From Pyxicephalus adspersus (Eukaryota > Chordata > Amphibia > Anura > Pyxicephalidae), in assembly GCF_032062135.1 (NCBI RefSeq), contig NC_092859.1, forward strand, positions 37,545,191 through 37,609,190: a DNA stretch of 64,000 bases, in the 5' to 3' direction. Numbering within the stretch: position 1 is the first letter of the stretch; each line of letters opens with the position of its first letter. A model generated the notes under the pieces. It was not told the DNA's origin. It searched no databases and was given only the letters and a program-made list of their open reading frames with translations. Shown piece after piece: positions 23,205 through 35,417 of the stretch. The position numbers were made by a program, and so were the translations under genes.

Positions 23205-23655
23205 AAAATTTGCCCCTTTTTATCACCAAAGAACACCAACTCCTGGAATACACCCTCATTATTCCTAATCTTGACTACTGCAACATCATCTTATCTGGTA
23301 CACTCTGCCATGATTAATGCAGCTAGACTTTTTGATATGTCTTTTGTCTTCCTCCTCTTCCTTCCTTCCTACCATAATTGGCTTTCATATTTTTTTAAAT
23401 TCAAATTTAGGCTACTAGACTTTGCCTTTAAGTCATTTTATGGCCTCTGTTGTAAATTTTCAAATACTCAAATATAGCCATTACTCTCTCTTTTCCTCAT
23501 GTGGCCTACTAATGGATTCATAACCTTTTCCCAAATATGGTTTCAAGACTACTCTAGGGCCACCTATTCTTTCTAGAAAGTTTTTACTTATTAAATATGC
23601 AATTTTTTCACATGAACCCCTATTTATTGTACAGCTCTGCATGATTTACCAAAAA

Positions 23656-24392
23656 AAAAAAGGGGTCATCTACCCTTCTAAATAAAGTAAAAATGGTGGT
23701 GATTGATTATTTCAAGACCAGGGTTCCTAAATTGAGTTTGCATATTAGGGATCCATGGGAGCCGCTTCCATAGCATTGAGCATTAGGGTACTGCCTGTCT
23801 GTGCTCTGTGGTGCCTCAAATATAAATTTGCTCGTTTATCAAACTTTAAGGCTGCGTTTAGACTGGCGGTGAGGTGGCCCTGCAGTTACCCCTTCCTCAT
23901 GCCATGGAACCCTGCTTAGGGAAGACGCTCAGTAGTGCTCACTGCCACTTGCAGTCAAATCTGCAGATCCTGCTGTGTGAGGGACTGAGCGGCTGGCGGG
24001 GTGCCGGTTACGCATAGCCAGCCACTTGCCACCAAGCTCATCTCACTAATAATATTATATTAATTTTTTATTACATAGATATTTTTTTGTATTTTGAGTA
24101 ATAAACCAATATAGTTAATATCATCTTTAGTGCTGAAGTTTTCATCCACTTTCTAATATTCTGAGCTTTACTGAACTTTACTATTGACCAGTAAGTCACC
24201 CTACAATGGCAGCCTATCATAGCGATGGACCAATAGAAATATGAGAGGGTTGGACTTGTTTGTAAGCTTTGGTCTTTTCTAGCTAATTGTTCTTCTGAAC
24301 CAAAAGGGAGCCTCATCTGGTAAATTCTTGAAGTGTCCAGTTCTTAATGCATATTTATTTGTGATTATGTTTCAGGAAATGTAAAACTATAC
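23656..24392. other. Non-coding, no feature recognised
   Basis: Short A run at 23650-23661. The rest shows no gene. A GC-richer block at 23850-24020 could be a repeat fragment but has no recognised ends. Confidence 0.5.
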
Positions 24393-24832
24393 TAAAGCTA
24401 CGTACACACTTCCAATTATTATCGTTGGTAAATGAACGACGAACGATCCTGCACGATATCTGCGAACGATCGTATAGCACCGATCCTGTACATACAGATA
24501 ACGACACGATCGTTCGCAGATATTGTACACACGATAGACGCGATCGTTTGAACGATACAGGAAGTGACGTGCACCACAGGAAGTGAGCGAACGTTCGTTC
24601 ACCGCGCATGCTCAGACCATGGACGATCAATGAACGACCGTACACACGATAGATGGTCAACGATCGTCGTCCAATCTGATCCGCTGCTCCGGTCGTTCAT
24701 TTCCAACGACTATCCTCGTTCGTCGGCGTCGTTGGTTACTTTTTTTACAAACGATTTTTGCCCAATCGATCGTTCGTCGTTCGTTCGTCGTTCATTTCCA
24801 ACGATAAAAATTGGAAGTGTGTACGCAGCTTT
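24393..24832. mobile_element. Palindromic MITE with TAAAGCTACGTACACAC ends
   Basis: The ends TAAAGCTACGTACACACTTCC and its inverse GGAAGTGTGTACGCAGCTTTA define the element. The inside is rich in AACGAT/ATCGTT and CGTTCGTCGTTC words, giving extended imperfect foldback structure. It has no coding capacity. Reading frames through it are products of the palindrome. Confidence 0.85.
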
Positions 24833-27800
24833 AGTGACGACGTACAGAATTCCTAAGAAGATCATCTTTAACTTAAAATGACGTGGTTATATTTTTAAAC
24901 ATTCTCTCCTCTCTCAAGCAATAATTGACTTTCAGCATAGATTATCTAATTACAACAAATTAAAAAGCCCTGGTTACTGAAGTCAAATATAGCTGGGCCG
25001 TAGAAATCCCCTCCATAATTGCTGAATGAATCAATGGCAAGAATGAATTAAACAGTAAAGACAAAGCCATTCATTACATAGAAGCCGTACAAAGAATCCT
25101 GGAGGCCGAATATATTATAACCTGCAGGCTGTAACCAGACAGCTACTTACTTGTACGCTTTGCTTGGTGATTTATGTCCTGTGCTGGGAAATGATGCAGA
25201 ACACAGAGAGAAGTGGAGGAAAACCCACCATCTACAACTCTGCATTCATCAAGTATATAGCACCAAGATATCTTGCACCAAAGCACAAGTATTGCTCATA
25301 TGCCACAGCATAATCTACAGGACACACCAGTAGCTGCCACCACAGATGCTCATAGTCCAATGTCTCCACCATACCCATAACTACACACATATAATTAGGA
25401 TTTATTTACATATTTTTAAGTTTTTGGGTAGTAAAAATATCCAGAGCATCTGAAAACCCACACAAATACAAGATGATGAATAAAATCCATCAGGGGTGAA
25501 TGGGAAACATTTAGTCTGAAATGTAAAGAAAGGCCATCAAGAAAAGGTGAGCCATAATGCAACATTGTTTGATGAGCATGGTGAAAGGTGAATGTCCTTA
25601 AGGATTCTAGCTTATTGTGATACATCTTTACATCTTGCAGATTCAGCTTCCTTTGCAGCTCTAGGTTTTTGCTTGCATGACTGCTTAGTGTTGCAAAGGA
25701 AGTTGGTGCTGAAAGATAAGTTATATGTTGTGATAATAGCTATGAACAGAGTGAAAATGACAAATGCTACTCTGTTTTCCAATGATACTTCCAATGATAA
25801 CCTAGAAGTCAAAAATAGGGATGGGAAGGCCATTTCCCCGGTATTGATTCTGCAGCATTAAAGTTCATTTCTACACTAGAATATGTAAATAAGTCTGCTA
25901 AAAATACACTATATGGTCTATTCTGCCCCCAAAAAGCATCTAAATTGAGTCAAACTAATGCATTTCCCCCCAATTTGTTTTACATTTATACATTAACAAA
26001 ATGCATGTAATGAATGCCAATATCCATGTGTTGCACATTTTTAATGTACATTGCAATGTATTTGATGCTGAATGTCAGCACACATCATAATGTTCATCAA
26101 CACACATTAATGAGCATCATAATTCATATATATGCTTCATGCTTCAGCAATGATACCCTAATAACCAGCTAAGTTAAACTGCCATATTCCCATCACTAAA
26201 TGACAAATCCTCTGCCGTCTCCAAATAAAGTACAGGATAAAGAAACGGTTATTTTTTTATCCCTAATACAAAACTGGTAACCTATCCACAGTGCTACCAA
26301 AATGAGTTGTAAGAAGGAACAGAACAGCCACCTAAATGAAGGGAGAACATAGCTACAACTACAGAGAAGCAAGCTACAAATACAAATTTCTTGCAGACTG
26401 TCAGTGCCAGAAGGTGACAGCACTGGTAAAGAGGTAACCATTATAGTGACTGAATGAAATAAAATTTGGAGTAAAGTGTACCGCCAACCAAAACCTTTTT
26501 TTCTAGCTTTGGATAAAGTGGGACAGGGTTAAGATCTCTGATCTCTATTACATGTCTGTGTACCTTGGGAGATACGATTCAGTATATGACTATATGAAGG
26601 ATTAAGTGGGGGTAGTTCCTGCATGTTTGTGTTGTTGCAGAAGCAGGAACTCTTCCAATGCTGCACTTGTTTCTGTGGCGATCATAAGTAGGTTTTCTCC
26701 TGAATATTTCCACTCTCATCCTGATAAATCTTTTGGGACAGAAAATGCAGAAAAATCTCCCTCACAGAGGCAAAGGCAGCGATTAAAAAAGCTATATTAT
26801 ATACTTTTTAATTGGATGCATTACGTTTTATTCTTTTTAATCTCATAGAAAGCGTATGGCATTTTGAGCAGTGTTGTGTTTAAAAAATCTTAGAACCAAA
26901 GCAGTAAAAGCAAACTACATCATCAAATTATGAGAGTGTTGGTTCACAAAACAGGAAAACTGATATATTTCAGTTTTACTTTATAAACATTAATCACATA
27001 TGCATTCACACAGGTCCAGTTTCAGGAATCACAAAACTCAAAAGTCACAATTTCAAAGGACTTTGTAAGTTTTTGGGAATATTTAGGTGAATCACATATA
27101 TATGCAAACCACTTGTTTTTTTTTAAGATTCACTCATAACTTTCAGTGACGCATTACATAAAAATAAAGTTAGCATGTATTTTAATAGTTAGCAAGATGG
27201 TTCCATGAAATCCATCTTTCCAGCACTTGTAGATTAAAATACCATTAAATGTTAAGGTTTTTAGAAATCAGAAAGAGGTCAGCCTGAAAGCTGGCAGCCA
27301 TCAGTGGTTAACCTTGTACACAAGTCTTGTATCCCTGAATTTAGGCCCTGAGCTTGTCCTGACATTGATTTCTGCATACATCTGCTCCTTCTATCTCATT
27401 TTATACACAGCCTGAGCACTCAGCTCCCCCTGGGCTGCATGTATTAAGCTGATGTTACACATAGCCAGCAGCCCGAGGCTGGGATCAGACACTCATTTTG
27501 TACCTTTGTAGAAGGATTACCGAGATTTTCTCCAGCGGGTGTTAAAATCTTAATTGAAATTCACGAGTAAATATTATCATTCATGTGATTTTCGCAGACA
27601 TACCAGTCTATGTTATTAGTTGGGCAAATCAAGGAAGTCTTAGGACAAAAAAAAAATATTTATTACCGGTATGTCTTGGCATTTCTAACCTTAGGAAAGG
27701 GATCCAACTGAGCTCTTACTGTAACTATGTATACAGTATAGACCCATAGTGATCCATATTTCTATAGTTGTTTAAAAGCATCTTCTTGTACATTTTATTT

Positions 27801-28154
27801 CATCTCATAACAACTACCATGCATAGGCAACTATTGCAAAATTACTATTTTTTAAAGGGATAAAAATATATCTGTATACCCTCATCATTCACATATCAGG
27901 GTGTGACAACAGTATATTTTTGGTAAGATTTCTAGGAAGTGATGTACACCCCAAATGAAGACCCTCCAGACTAGCTCATGGTAGAATGGTAAATTGAAGG
28001 TAAGCTAAATATATAATCTATTAAAAGAATAGAGAAAAGCAGTATTATTGTGTTCAATGATAATTCTCATAGTTAACAATACAAAACAATTTAGTTTTAG
28101 TAAGCCACAATCAAATACAAAATAACATTTGGCACAATACATACGTCATTCAGC
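24833..28154. other. Non-coding, possible conserved elements
   Basis: No gene. The stretches 24900-25140 and 27290-27560 are free of repeats and carry sequence of the kind seen in distal enhancers (for example TCTAATTACAACAAATTAAA). Conservation is unknown. Repetitive ATGTG/CACAT words near 25980-26130 may be an old repeat. Confidence 0.3.
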
Positions 28155-28176
28155 ATATACATATATATATATATAT
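28155..28176. repeat. AT microsatellite
   Basis: About ten AT units, directly left of a GAAACGCGTTGGG-type repeat. Confidence 0.9.
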
Positions 28177-28179
28177 AAA

Positions 28180-28290
28180 ACCATAAATGTTATAACTTGC
28201 AAAACAGCAACGTTGTTCATGTTGACCGTTGTACCCAACGCGTTTCGCCCTATTAGGCTTCCTCAGGGGTAACGGTGTCAACAAAAATTT
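28180..28290 (-). repeat. GAAACGCGTTGGG-type interspersed repeat fragment
   Basis: The minus strand reads CCTGAGGAAGCCTAATAGGG and then CGAAACGCGTTGGGTACAAC. The GAAGCC-GGCGAAACGCGTTG word order is also found, diverged, in the foldback arms at 3770 and 4280. It is a motif I associate with frog repeats. Confidence 0.55.
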
Positions 28291-28719
28291 AACAAGCAGT
28301 TATTGTGTCTAAGTTTATAAAGATATATGTAAATATTAATGTTGTGGTTACATTAGAGGTGAGCAAAAGTAAACATAAAAGTAGTTTTGGGTAAACAGTA
28401 ATATAGAAAATAGTAGTGACTTTAGAGAACAGGTAAATATGTGTAGAGTATCAATAGATAATCAATTACAATACAGTAAATTTGCTAAATAATAAAGAAT
28501 GTACAATATCAACAGAAACTAAAGAAAAGTATTTATAGATACAAATATATGACTTACACGGTCTGGTTATATGGCTTGGTTTTGCTAGAATAACAGAATT
28601 GGGGTAATTTGAGGTTGTTTTTGATGGTAATATAACCCAATGTATATCGTAGAGCTGGCCGATATAGATGCTGGCATCCATTTCTTAATAATTAGATTTC
28701 TTAAAAGAGATGGAAGTAA

Positions 28720-28856
28720 TTTCTTAAAAATAATTTGCTATTATTGTCAAATATTTTCAATCCTGGACCAGATCCTTTCCAGGTTTGATGGATCACCCAG
28801 GTTTTCCCATGATGGTCAACTTTCCCAGACTTAAGGAGATTTGATAAATCAGGCCC
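28720..28856. mobile_element. Palindromic MITE, right half only (copy B)
   Basis: Contains TTTCCAGGTTTGATGGATCACCCAG and ends TTTGATAAATCAGGCCC, matching the right arm of the family. The left arm is missing, so this is a truncated copy. Confidence 0.7.
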
Positions 28857-30087
28857 ATTATCACATAAGAATCATGCACCATTTTCTAATTAAAACTTTT
28901 TACAACTGACCCCATGTTGCAGCTGTGTCTTATTCAAACTCTGAGCTGTAAATAATAACAAATGTTTTCCTGAGTTTTGGAAAGTGACATCCAGACCATA
29001 CAGAATTGTAGCAGAAATGTAATGACTGCCCTCATGTGGTGATACAGCAGAATTTTAGAATATTTACTGGTTAGGCATTGTGACTTCTGAAACACATTCT
29101 GTGCTGTTACAGTGAAGTATTGCTATGTGATGTCGGATGTAGTTTTTGCTCAACAGACTAACCCATATATGAATTTTTAATTCGTGAAATACATAAAACA
29201 TTTGCTATTCTAAATATTAACAATACCAATGCAGTTATTACTGCATGTAAAGTAACATTAATTTTACATGAAGCTAAAACTGTATAAACACTTCCAGCTG
29301 CAAGTAAAGCTTGTCAGAAAGTCCACTCAATTTGTCTTGCAGTACATGTAAATCCTAACTAAAACAAATTGGTTTGCTAGAACATTATACAGTAAATATT
29401 TATTAAAAAAACGTTTACTTTATTTAGTTTATTTAGTTTGGTCATTTCATACACCTTGAAGCAGTATAAAAGCTCCAATGCATTATACTTGGATAGGAGC
29501 TGTCCAGTGCTGATCTTGAATTTTCACAATAACAAAGCAAGGGTATGTTTTTTTATTTTTTATAATTATATTTAGACTAAAAACCGTGTTCTTCCACAAA
29601 AATTGTTAGGTTATTATTTAGTCATGAAACTTGAGAGGATTTAGAGACAGAAAAAAGTATTGTGGGAAACAGTGGGTTGCAAAAAGCACCTAACTTATGA
29701 AAGCAGAACTCCTTATTTGTATACTTTTTTCCAGAGCAGTGCATTAAAGTACCTAGCATGATAGCCAGTTAGTTATCATTTCATCTGCCACATCCAGTCC
29801 AGATATTCATTAATGTTATAACATAATACTAGGTTGCACCAGCAATTCATGCCATGTTACATCTTCCTGTCATGTTCTTAGACAAAAAAACATCTGCCTT
29901 GACCCATGTGTCTATATCCTGGTTATATTCCTGACACTTATTAGAAGTTAAAAAGCTGTTGGAAAAAGCAGTAAACATCTTCAACAAGTAAAGTTGAAGG
30001 TGACTAATACTAGCTGTCAAGAAGAAAGTTTCAGAGGGGAAATATCATGAAGGAATTCCTATAGTTTATATGAAGAGTTTGTGCTGG
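28857..30087. other. Non-coding, no feature recognised
   Basis: No exon or repeat end recognised. Confidence 0.6.
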
Positions 30088-30478
30088 TTAGTTATTAGGG
30101 ATGAGTGAGAATGCCTCGCAAAAAATCTCTTGCAGTCTCGCAAAAATTTCCTAGAACTTCCAATGGTTCCACCAAATTTCGGCAAAACGTTTTTGTGAAA
30201 CCATCGGAAGATCAAAGAATTTAAAACAGGATGATTCCCAGAGCTGCGTTCAGCCCTAGAAATCCTCCTGTTTGCAATCCCCAGGGCACTAGAGGTTAAA
30301 TAACCTCCAGTGCCCCAGGGATCACAAACTCTTCTCAATGTTTGCAGTCACGGCTGCAATTATTGAGAAGATACCCAGCACTACAGGTTAAATGGGGAGA
30401 AGTCTCCCTAATCAAAACCTCTAGTGCTCTCTGATTTGCTGAGAAAGGCTTTTGCTGTTGCCGCCATGTAGTATATGT

Positions 30479-30550
30479 GTTCCTGGATAGAGTTTCTCTA
30501 TCCAGGAACGCTGGACTTCTGTGTTCTTGGATAGAGAAACTCTATCCAAG
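30479..30550. repeat. Two tandem perfect hairpins
   Basis: The first hairpin has a 14-bp stem beginning GTTCCTGGATAGAG and a TTT loop. The second has an 11-bp stem beginning CTTGGATAGAG and an AAA loop. The two are near duplicates about ten bases apart, inside the hAT-type element. Confidence 0.85.
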
Positions 30551-30564
30551 AGCACATACAACTA

Positions 30565-30803
30565 CCGTGTTTCCCCGATTTTAAGACATCCCCATTAAAT
30601 AAGCCACCCCCGATTTTTGAAAAAATAATTAAAATAAGACACTCACCCGTGAATAAGACATCCCCCGATATTTGATCCTGTGTGTGTCTCCTTGATGCTG
30701 GCTGCAGCATGGAAAAATAAGACATCCCCTGAAAATAAGACCTAGGGCATATTTTGGCATTTCAAAAAATATAAGAGAGTGCCTTATAATCGGGGAAACA
30801 GGG
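30565..30803. mobile_element. TA-flanked MITE nested in the hAT-type element
   Basis: The terminal inverted repeats CCGTGTTTCCCCGATT and CCCTGTTTCCCCGATT (read inward) agree at about 20 of 23 positions. A TA dinucleotide sits on both sides (30563-30564 and 30804-30805). The inside repeats AATAAGACATCCCC-type words. The TA target suits a Tc1/mariner-like or ISL2EU-like mobiliser, which I cannot separate. Confidence 0.85.
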
Positions 30804-30956
30804 TAGTAAAGGGCTGCAAGAGCAAGAGCTGTCAGCTCTGCTCCCCTGATTGGTCTTGCAGGTCCCAAAAATACCTACATGTTTGGTAAGCGAGAACAGC
30901 CCAATACGCCGTGAGACCGAATTTAATAAATTCGCTAGCTCATCCCTTTTAGTTAT

Positions 30957-31639
30957 ATACCTTGACCCAGAATACTAGACTGTTGATTAGTTCTTTGCAG
31001 TCTGTGTGGTTTCCTACAATTGTGTTCTGATAAATCCACAGAAGAAATTCATATTTACCCAGCTTATTGGTAATTGTAAATCAGGACAGAAGGTTACGCT
31101 GAGGGTAAATGTCACGGCATGTTCTATTTCGTCTAGCAGGTTATAATAAACTATCTGGTATTTGCTGACCAGGGTCCCTGCTATGGGAATATGCCATTGC
31201 CAACTCGAATGAAGCATGTGAATATAAAAGAATAGGCAGATTTCCCCTAAAAGGACCTTGTCTTGAAAGAAATTACTTTTTTTTTACAAAGTTCTACTTT
31301 TACAAGGAAATATCTAATTATTTTAAAAGTCCTGCCTAAAGTGGAAATATCATTGATACATGTAAACTGCCATGGATTAAACTCATTCTAAAAATTTTAT
31401 AAACTGATGATTTGGCTTCAGCAGTTTCAGTGTGATGAGTTGTGCCACAATTGGCTAAATATTTTAACTGTATACTCATTGTTTGTCTAGAAATTATTCA
31501 ACACAGTGAACAGAAATGCCAACCAGGCAAGCAGTATTTTTAAAATCCAGATGGGGAAAGGCAGTTAACATTGGATTGGTTGGATTTGATCTCTCCTAAA
31601 GAAGCAGTAATGGCCATAAAATGTGGACAGAGAGGGCAG
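30957..31639. other. Non-coding, no feature recognised
   Basis: No exon or repeat boundary recognised. Confidence 0.55.
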
Positions 31640-32424
31640 CCCCAATAGGTGAAGAAAGGGTTAACTAGTAGCAGAGAGCTTAGGGTGTAGTTTAGTTAAA
31701 GGCCGGGTCAGAAGTGAGAAGGGAGGAGAATAGAGGGATTAAATACTTCAAGAATTAGAAGTAAAGGACAGTTTGGCGGGAAGAAAAATTTCCCACCCTC
31801 CCTTCCTGTGTTCTTGGATTGTGGCGGTTGGGGTTTAGGAAGGTAAGAGTCCTGGTGCTAAGTTTGGAAGGGGCAACCAAAAGGTAGGGTGCTCCCTTTT
31901 TTTATTACAGTGTTGGGGCCCCTGAGGCAGTGCAGGGCGTCTAGGGGCCAGTGTGACATAAAGATGTAAAGATACGTTGTTGGTACGGACTTTACCTTTG
32001 CTAGGCCTGCAACCTGGTTGGTTAAAATTAGTTCAGGTTGTCTAATATAGTGCAATTGGGCATGGCTGTTTAATGGGAATTTTTAGTTAAATTTTTAGTA
32101 AATACTGAGAAAGTTTGTTATATTAGTGTGGTGTGTTATGTTATGTTATGTTTGTGTTATGTTAATAGATATGTGAAGTTGGATTTCAAATGTTTTATTT
32201 ATGCTAAGTTATTTTAATTTGTGTTAAATATGTTATTTATGTTTATAAAAAATGTTTATATTGAAATGGTATTTATTACAATAAAGAAAGGTATTTCTTT
32301 TGTTAATAAACGGCTGCTTTCAAGCCATTTTAAAGTCCAGTTATGTGTTTGAGTGTTTTTTGGGGATATGGGTGGCTGGTAGGGGGGTGGTGGTATAAGA
32401 GAGGCTGAAGGTCCGAGCTACCCT
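31640..32424 (+). mobile_element. LTR-like repeat, plus-strand copy
   Basis: The 3' part matches the minus strand of 36951-37432: AATAAACGGCTGC, then GGGTGGCTGGTA, and the common terminus GGTCCGAGCTACCCTGGTCA at 32410-32430. An AATAAA poly(A)-type signal (about 32305) precedes the terminal 120 bp, and the repeat ends in CA, as an LTR would. The 5' boundary is approximate and no flanking duplication was found. No internal genes are present. Confidence 0.6.
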
Positions 32425-34205
32425 GGTCATGTGTATATGTGATTAATTACAAGATCATTTCAAGTGTTGAAATGTATACTATTAAAGTTTTATTTAACCT
32501 AAACCAAGCTGAAGTTTAGTCAAGATAAATAATGTAAAAGAAAGTAAAATCCTCCTTCTTTTCTGTGAATTCCATGAGAAATAAATGTAGACACAAAGAG
32601 ACCAGAAGTGTGTTATTTGTAGGATTGCCAGGTCAAAATAATGAAACACTTTCCTAAAAAAGGAATTGATTGCAATTTCTTACTTTTTTTTGGAAGGGGG
32701 ACTATATAATTGGTTAACTGTATCTGAAGGCAAACCCTTTCTTTATGGGTGTGGTGGTGTATAGAGTAGGAAAAGGTTGGAGCCATGTCAGATGTTTATT
32801 GCTGTCTATGTACCAAATGGTTGAATTCTTAGGGAGGACAACCTAGTCCTGGTGACAACAATCATCACCTTTGTCACAGGACAAGAAGCGAGAAAAATAA
32901 CTTTTTCTGGGTTGTCGCCAGGACAGAAATAGAGATGTTTGGTGATAAATTAATAACCTTCCTTAATATGGACATATTTCATCCTGATTCTTGTTGTGTT
33001 GATAGGACAAGAAATATAGCTTTTCTCTCTAATGGGAACCAGATGGCCCATTCTTTAATCTAAACCTACCTGGACGATGGATAAATTCTTGGTCCTAACA
33101 ATATTTAGTGCTTCACAAAATATGTCACATCACACTTATATAAAGGAGCTCATTCATATGAGATCATTTGCCAGATTTTCACTCAGTACTTTTAAAGCAT
33201 TTCCAACACCTGCTGGATAAGTAGACATCGAGAGGTGAACAAGTTGAAGAAGAAGTTTTTTTAATGGGAATATTGCAGTGTTTTACATCCTACAAATAAA
33301 CAGTTCCCATTATTGCCCCTGTCTCTCTTTTTATGGACAGGACTTCTGCAGAGAAAATTTACTCTGACACGGAACATCAGTGGGAGGAATTGAACAGCCG
33401 CACATTCAGAGTCTATTAGAGAAAAGGAACCATCTTGTGCTTCAGTGTGGATAATGCAACACAACTTTTTGGAGACAATAGTGGCTATGTGTTTAACCAT
33501 TTCTCTACTAGACCTTGAGTTCTCTGCAAAGGATGACTCATGGCTATTCAGTCAGAGATACACAATAAAGAGCTAAAAAAGTTAGACATTAAAGTCTAGT
33601 AAGTAGATATTAAAACCATTACTAAAATCTCATGTTAACATCTTTATGTAATTTAAAAAAAAACAATCAAAATAAATACATAGATAAACTACATATATAG
33701 GTGCTGTTTTGACAGCCAAGGTTTTTTTATTCTTATCTATCCAGTACTCTATCCAGAGGCTGCTGTTGCTGATTTAGAATTCTAAAAGTTCTCATCTGTC
33801 TGGTATAAGGATCCTATAGTATGAATGTCTGTGCAGAAAAAAGTAGCCAAACGACCAGCATTTTTACAAGAAGGTTGTATTTAAGACCTCAGTGTTTCTC
33901 TCAAGAAAGATTTATTAAAGGTAGCATAAAATATTTCCTGTCACTCATTCATAGGGTTCAGTTACTTTATTCAATTGCTGACATTTTTTTCTTAGATATT
34001 CCCCTCTGTATTTCTTATCCTATGCCACTGTTCTGCCATGGAGGAAGACATCCAATGACAGCAAGAATAATCCATTCCTTATAGAAGAAAGTAAATAAAT
34101 ATTTTCTTTTAAAAATAATTTTCATATCAATGAAGAAATACAGTAATAAACATGAAAAATGGTCACACATCAGAGTGTTTACAAAAGGTTTTTTATTAAA
34201 TACAC
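32425..34205. other. Non-coding, no feature recognised
   Basis: No exon recognised. The text AGGACAAGAA occurs twice (about 32878 and 33003) in similar surroundings, possibly an old duplication. Confidence 0.5.
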
Positions 34206-34428
34206 TGTCTGATTTATTAAAGCTCTTCAAGCCTGGAGTGGATACACTTTCATCATTGAAGCTGGGTTATCCAGAAAACCTGAAATGTATTTCTTCATAG
34301 TTATTTGATATATGCTAGCAAATATTTTGAAACCTGGACCAGATCTATTCCTGGTTTACTGGATCACCCAGCTTCACTGATGAAAGTGTATCCTCTCCAG
34401 CCTTGGAGAGCTTTAATAAATCAGGGCC
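34206..34428. mobile_element. Palindromic MITE, copy C
   Basis: A complete copy with both arms: TCTGATTTATTAAAGCTCTTC at the left and GGAGAGCTTTAATAAATCAGG at the right. The centre is GCTAGCAAATATTTTG. Confidence 0.9.
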
Positions 34429-35153
34429 AAAGACTAAAACATGTCTCATTAGTGTGGAAGGTAAAAATGACTTCAGAACTGTGTTTAAAGGTAAACATAT
34501 ATTTTATGTATGTGTTAGGTATACATTGCGTTGCACCTTGGATTATTCCTCCCATGGTACATAACATGTACCTTTACAACTGACAGCCTGATGTGTGAAT
34601 GTGGAGGGTGGAGCGTAATAGTAAAGGAAACTGGCACTGACACTGGCCTAAAGAAATCCATCACCATTGGTAAACCTTTGCACGAATGATTGTACTGGTT
34701 AAAGCTTGCCAACACAATATAATATATTATTTCTTGTCATTAATAATCCATTAGCCATTGACATCACAGCCAATTACAGCAGAAAAGATCCAATCACACT
34801 AGAATAATGTCAATGGTATATTAGTGAAAAAATACAGCAATAAGGGAAAGGTTACACTAAAACTGACACACGCCTGGATGATTCCAGTAACAAGGAAAAT
34901 TAATAAAACTAAAAAGTAATTATCCTATCTTTGTGAAACGTATTTAAGACCTCTCATTTCCTAACCATTTTCCACCTGGAAATGATAGCTGCTGGGTTGC
35001 CAAACTGATTCCTTGGTTTATGAACTGGCTCTCAATATAGGTAAACTGGATAGGTAATGATCACACAGGCTAAAGCTGCACAAACAAATTTTAATCTGAT
35101 TGTACAACCTATGTCCAGTCATTTTGTAAAGTAAAGCCATTACCATCTAGTTC
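34429..35153. other. Non-coding, no feature recognised
   Basis: No exon or repeat end recognised. Confidence 0.55.
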
Positions 35154-35417
35154 AGTGTTTCTCAGTCTTCTTTTGTGACTTCAGGGAACACCTGCCGTAT
35201 TTACTATATCCACAACTCATAGTACATTAGTGTGGTGGTCCATAGGAAGAATGTCTCTTATATTGCTGGCCAGTGGGAAGAATGTAACCCTTACAGATAG
35301 CCAAAAAGATCATTGGTGTCATCCAAACTGCCATGAGAGGCACAATTGCTCATTGCTCAAGGAACTTCTCTTGAGAAACACTAGGATTCCACAAAACTCG
35401 TGGTTGAGAAACACTCG
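35154..35417. mobile_element. hAT-like MITE with CAGTGTTTCTCA ends, copy 1
   Basis: Ends CAGTGTTTCTCAG and GTTGAGAAACACT are inverted. The inside carries GCTGGCCAGTGGGAAGAATGT, CCCTTACAGATAGCCAAAAAGATCAT and ATGAGAGGCACA-type text, shared with 55927-56113 and 58480-58803. Old copy without clear flanking duplication. Confidence 0.8.

Larger units (their letters stand above)
21587..23655 (+). pseudogene. L2/CR1-like LINE reverse transcriptase fossil, interrupted
   Basis: Pieces of a non-LTR retrotransposon ORF2 lie in order on the plus strand. ALSWLFFY is in the 21587-21830 frame. The catalytic YVDD box of HLYVDDIQIYL is at 21816-21827. AILSWMAARYLKLN is near 21900-21945. KISKSKHFYLHNVS runs up to 22878, and KFAPF resumes after 23204. 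NLDYCNIILSG is around 23270-23300, INAARL at 23313-23330 and FRLLDFAFKSFYGL around 23400-23445. The 3' end reads TATTGTACAGCTCTGCATGATTT near 23625-23650, like the GTACAGCGCTGCG tail of this LINE group. Frameshifts and stops are frequent. It is split by a palindromic MITE at 21958-22253 and a hAT-like MITE at 22878-23204. The stretch 22254-22740 is unassigned. Confidence 0.8.
30096..30948. mobile_element. hAT-type transposon with perfect 8-bp target duplication
   Basis: The ends are TAGGGATGAG and, inverted, CTCATCCCTT. The octamer TTAGTTAT flanks both sides exactly (30088-30095 and 30949-30956), which is diagnostic of hAT-like insertion. There is no transposase, so it is non-autonomous. It contains two neighbouring hairpins (30479-30509 and 30520-30548) and a nested TA-flanked MITE (30565-30803). 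Without the nested insertion it would be about 610 bp. Confidence 0.85.

Noticed and set aside
24355..24881. Overlapping ORFs on both strands
   Set aside because: They are produced by the ACGATCGTT-rich palindrome of the MITE at 24393-24832.
25906..25917. TACACTATATGG, similar to a Tc1-type terminal repeat start
   Set aside because: No continuation of the terminal repeat and no matching inverted end were seen nearby.
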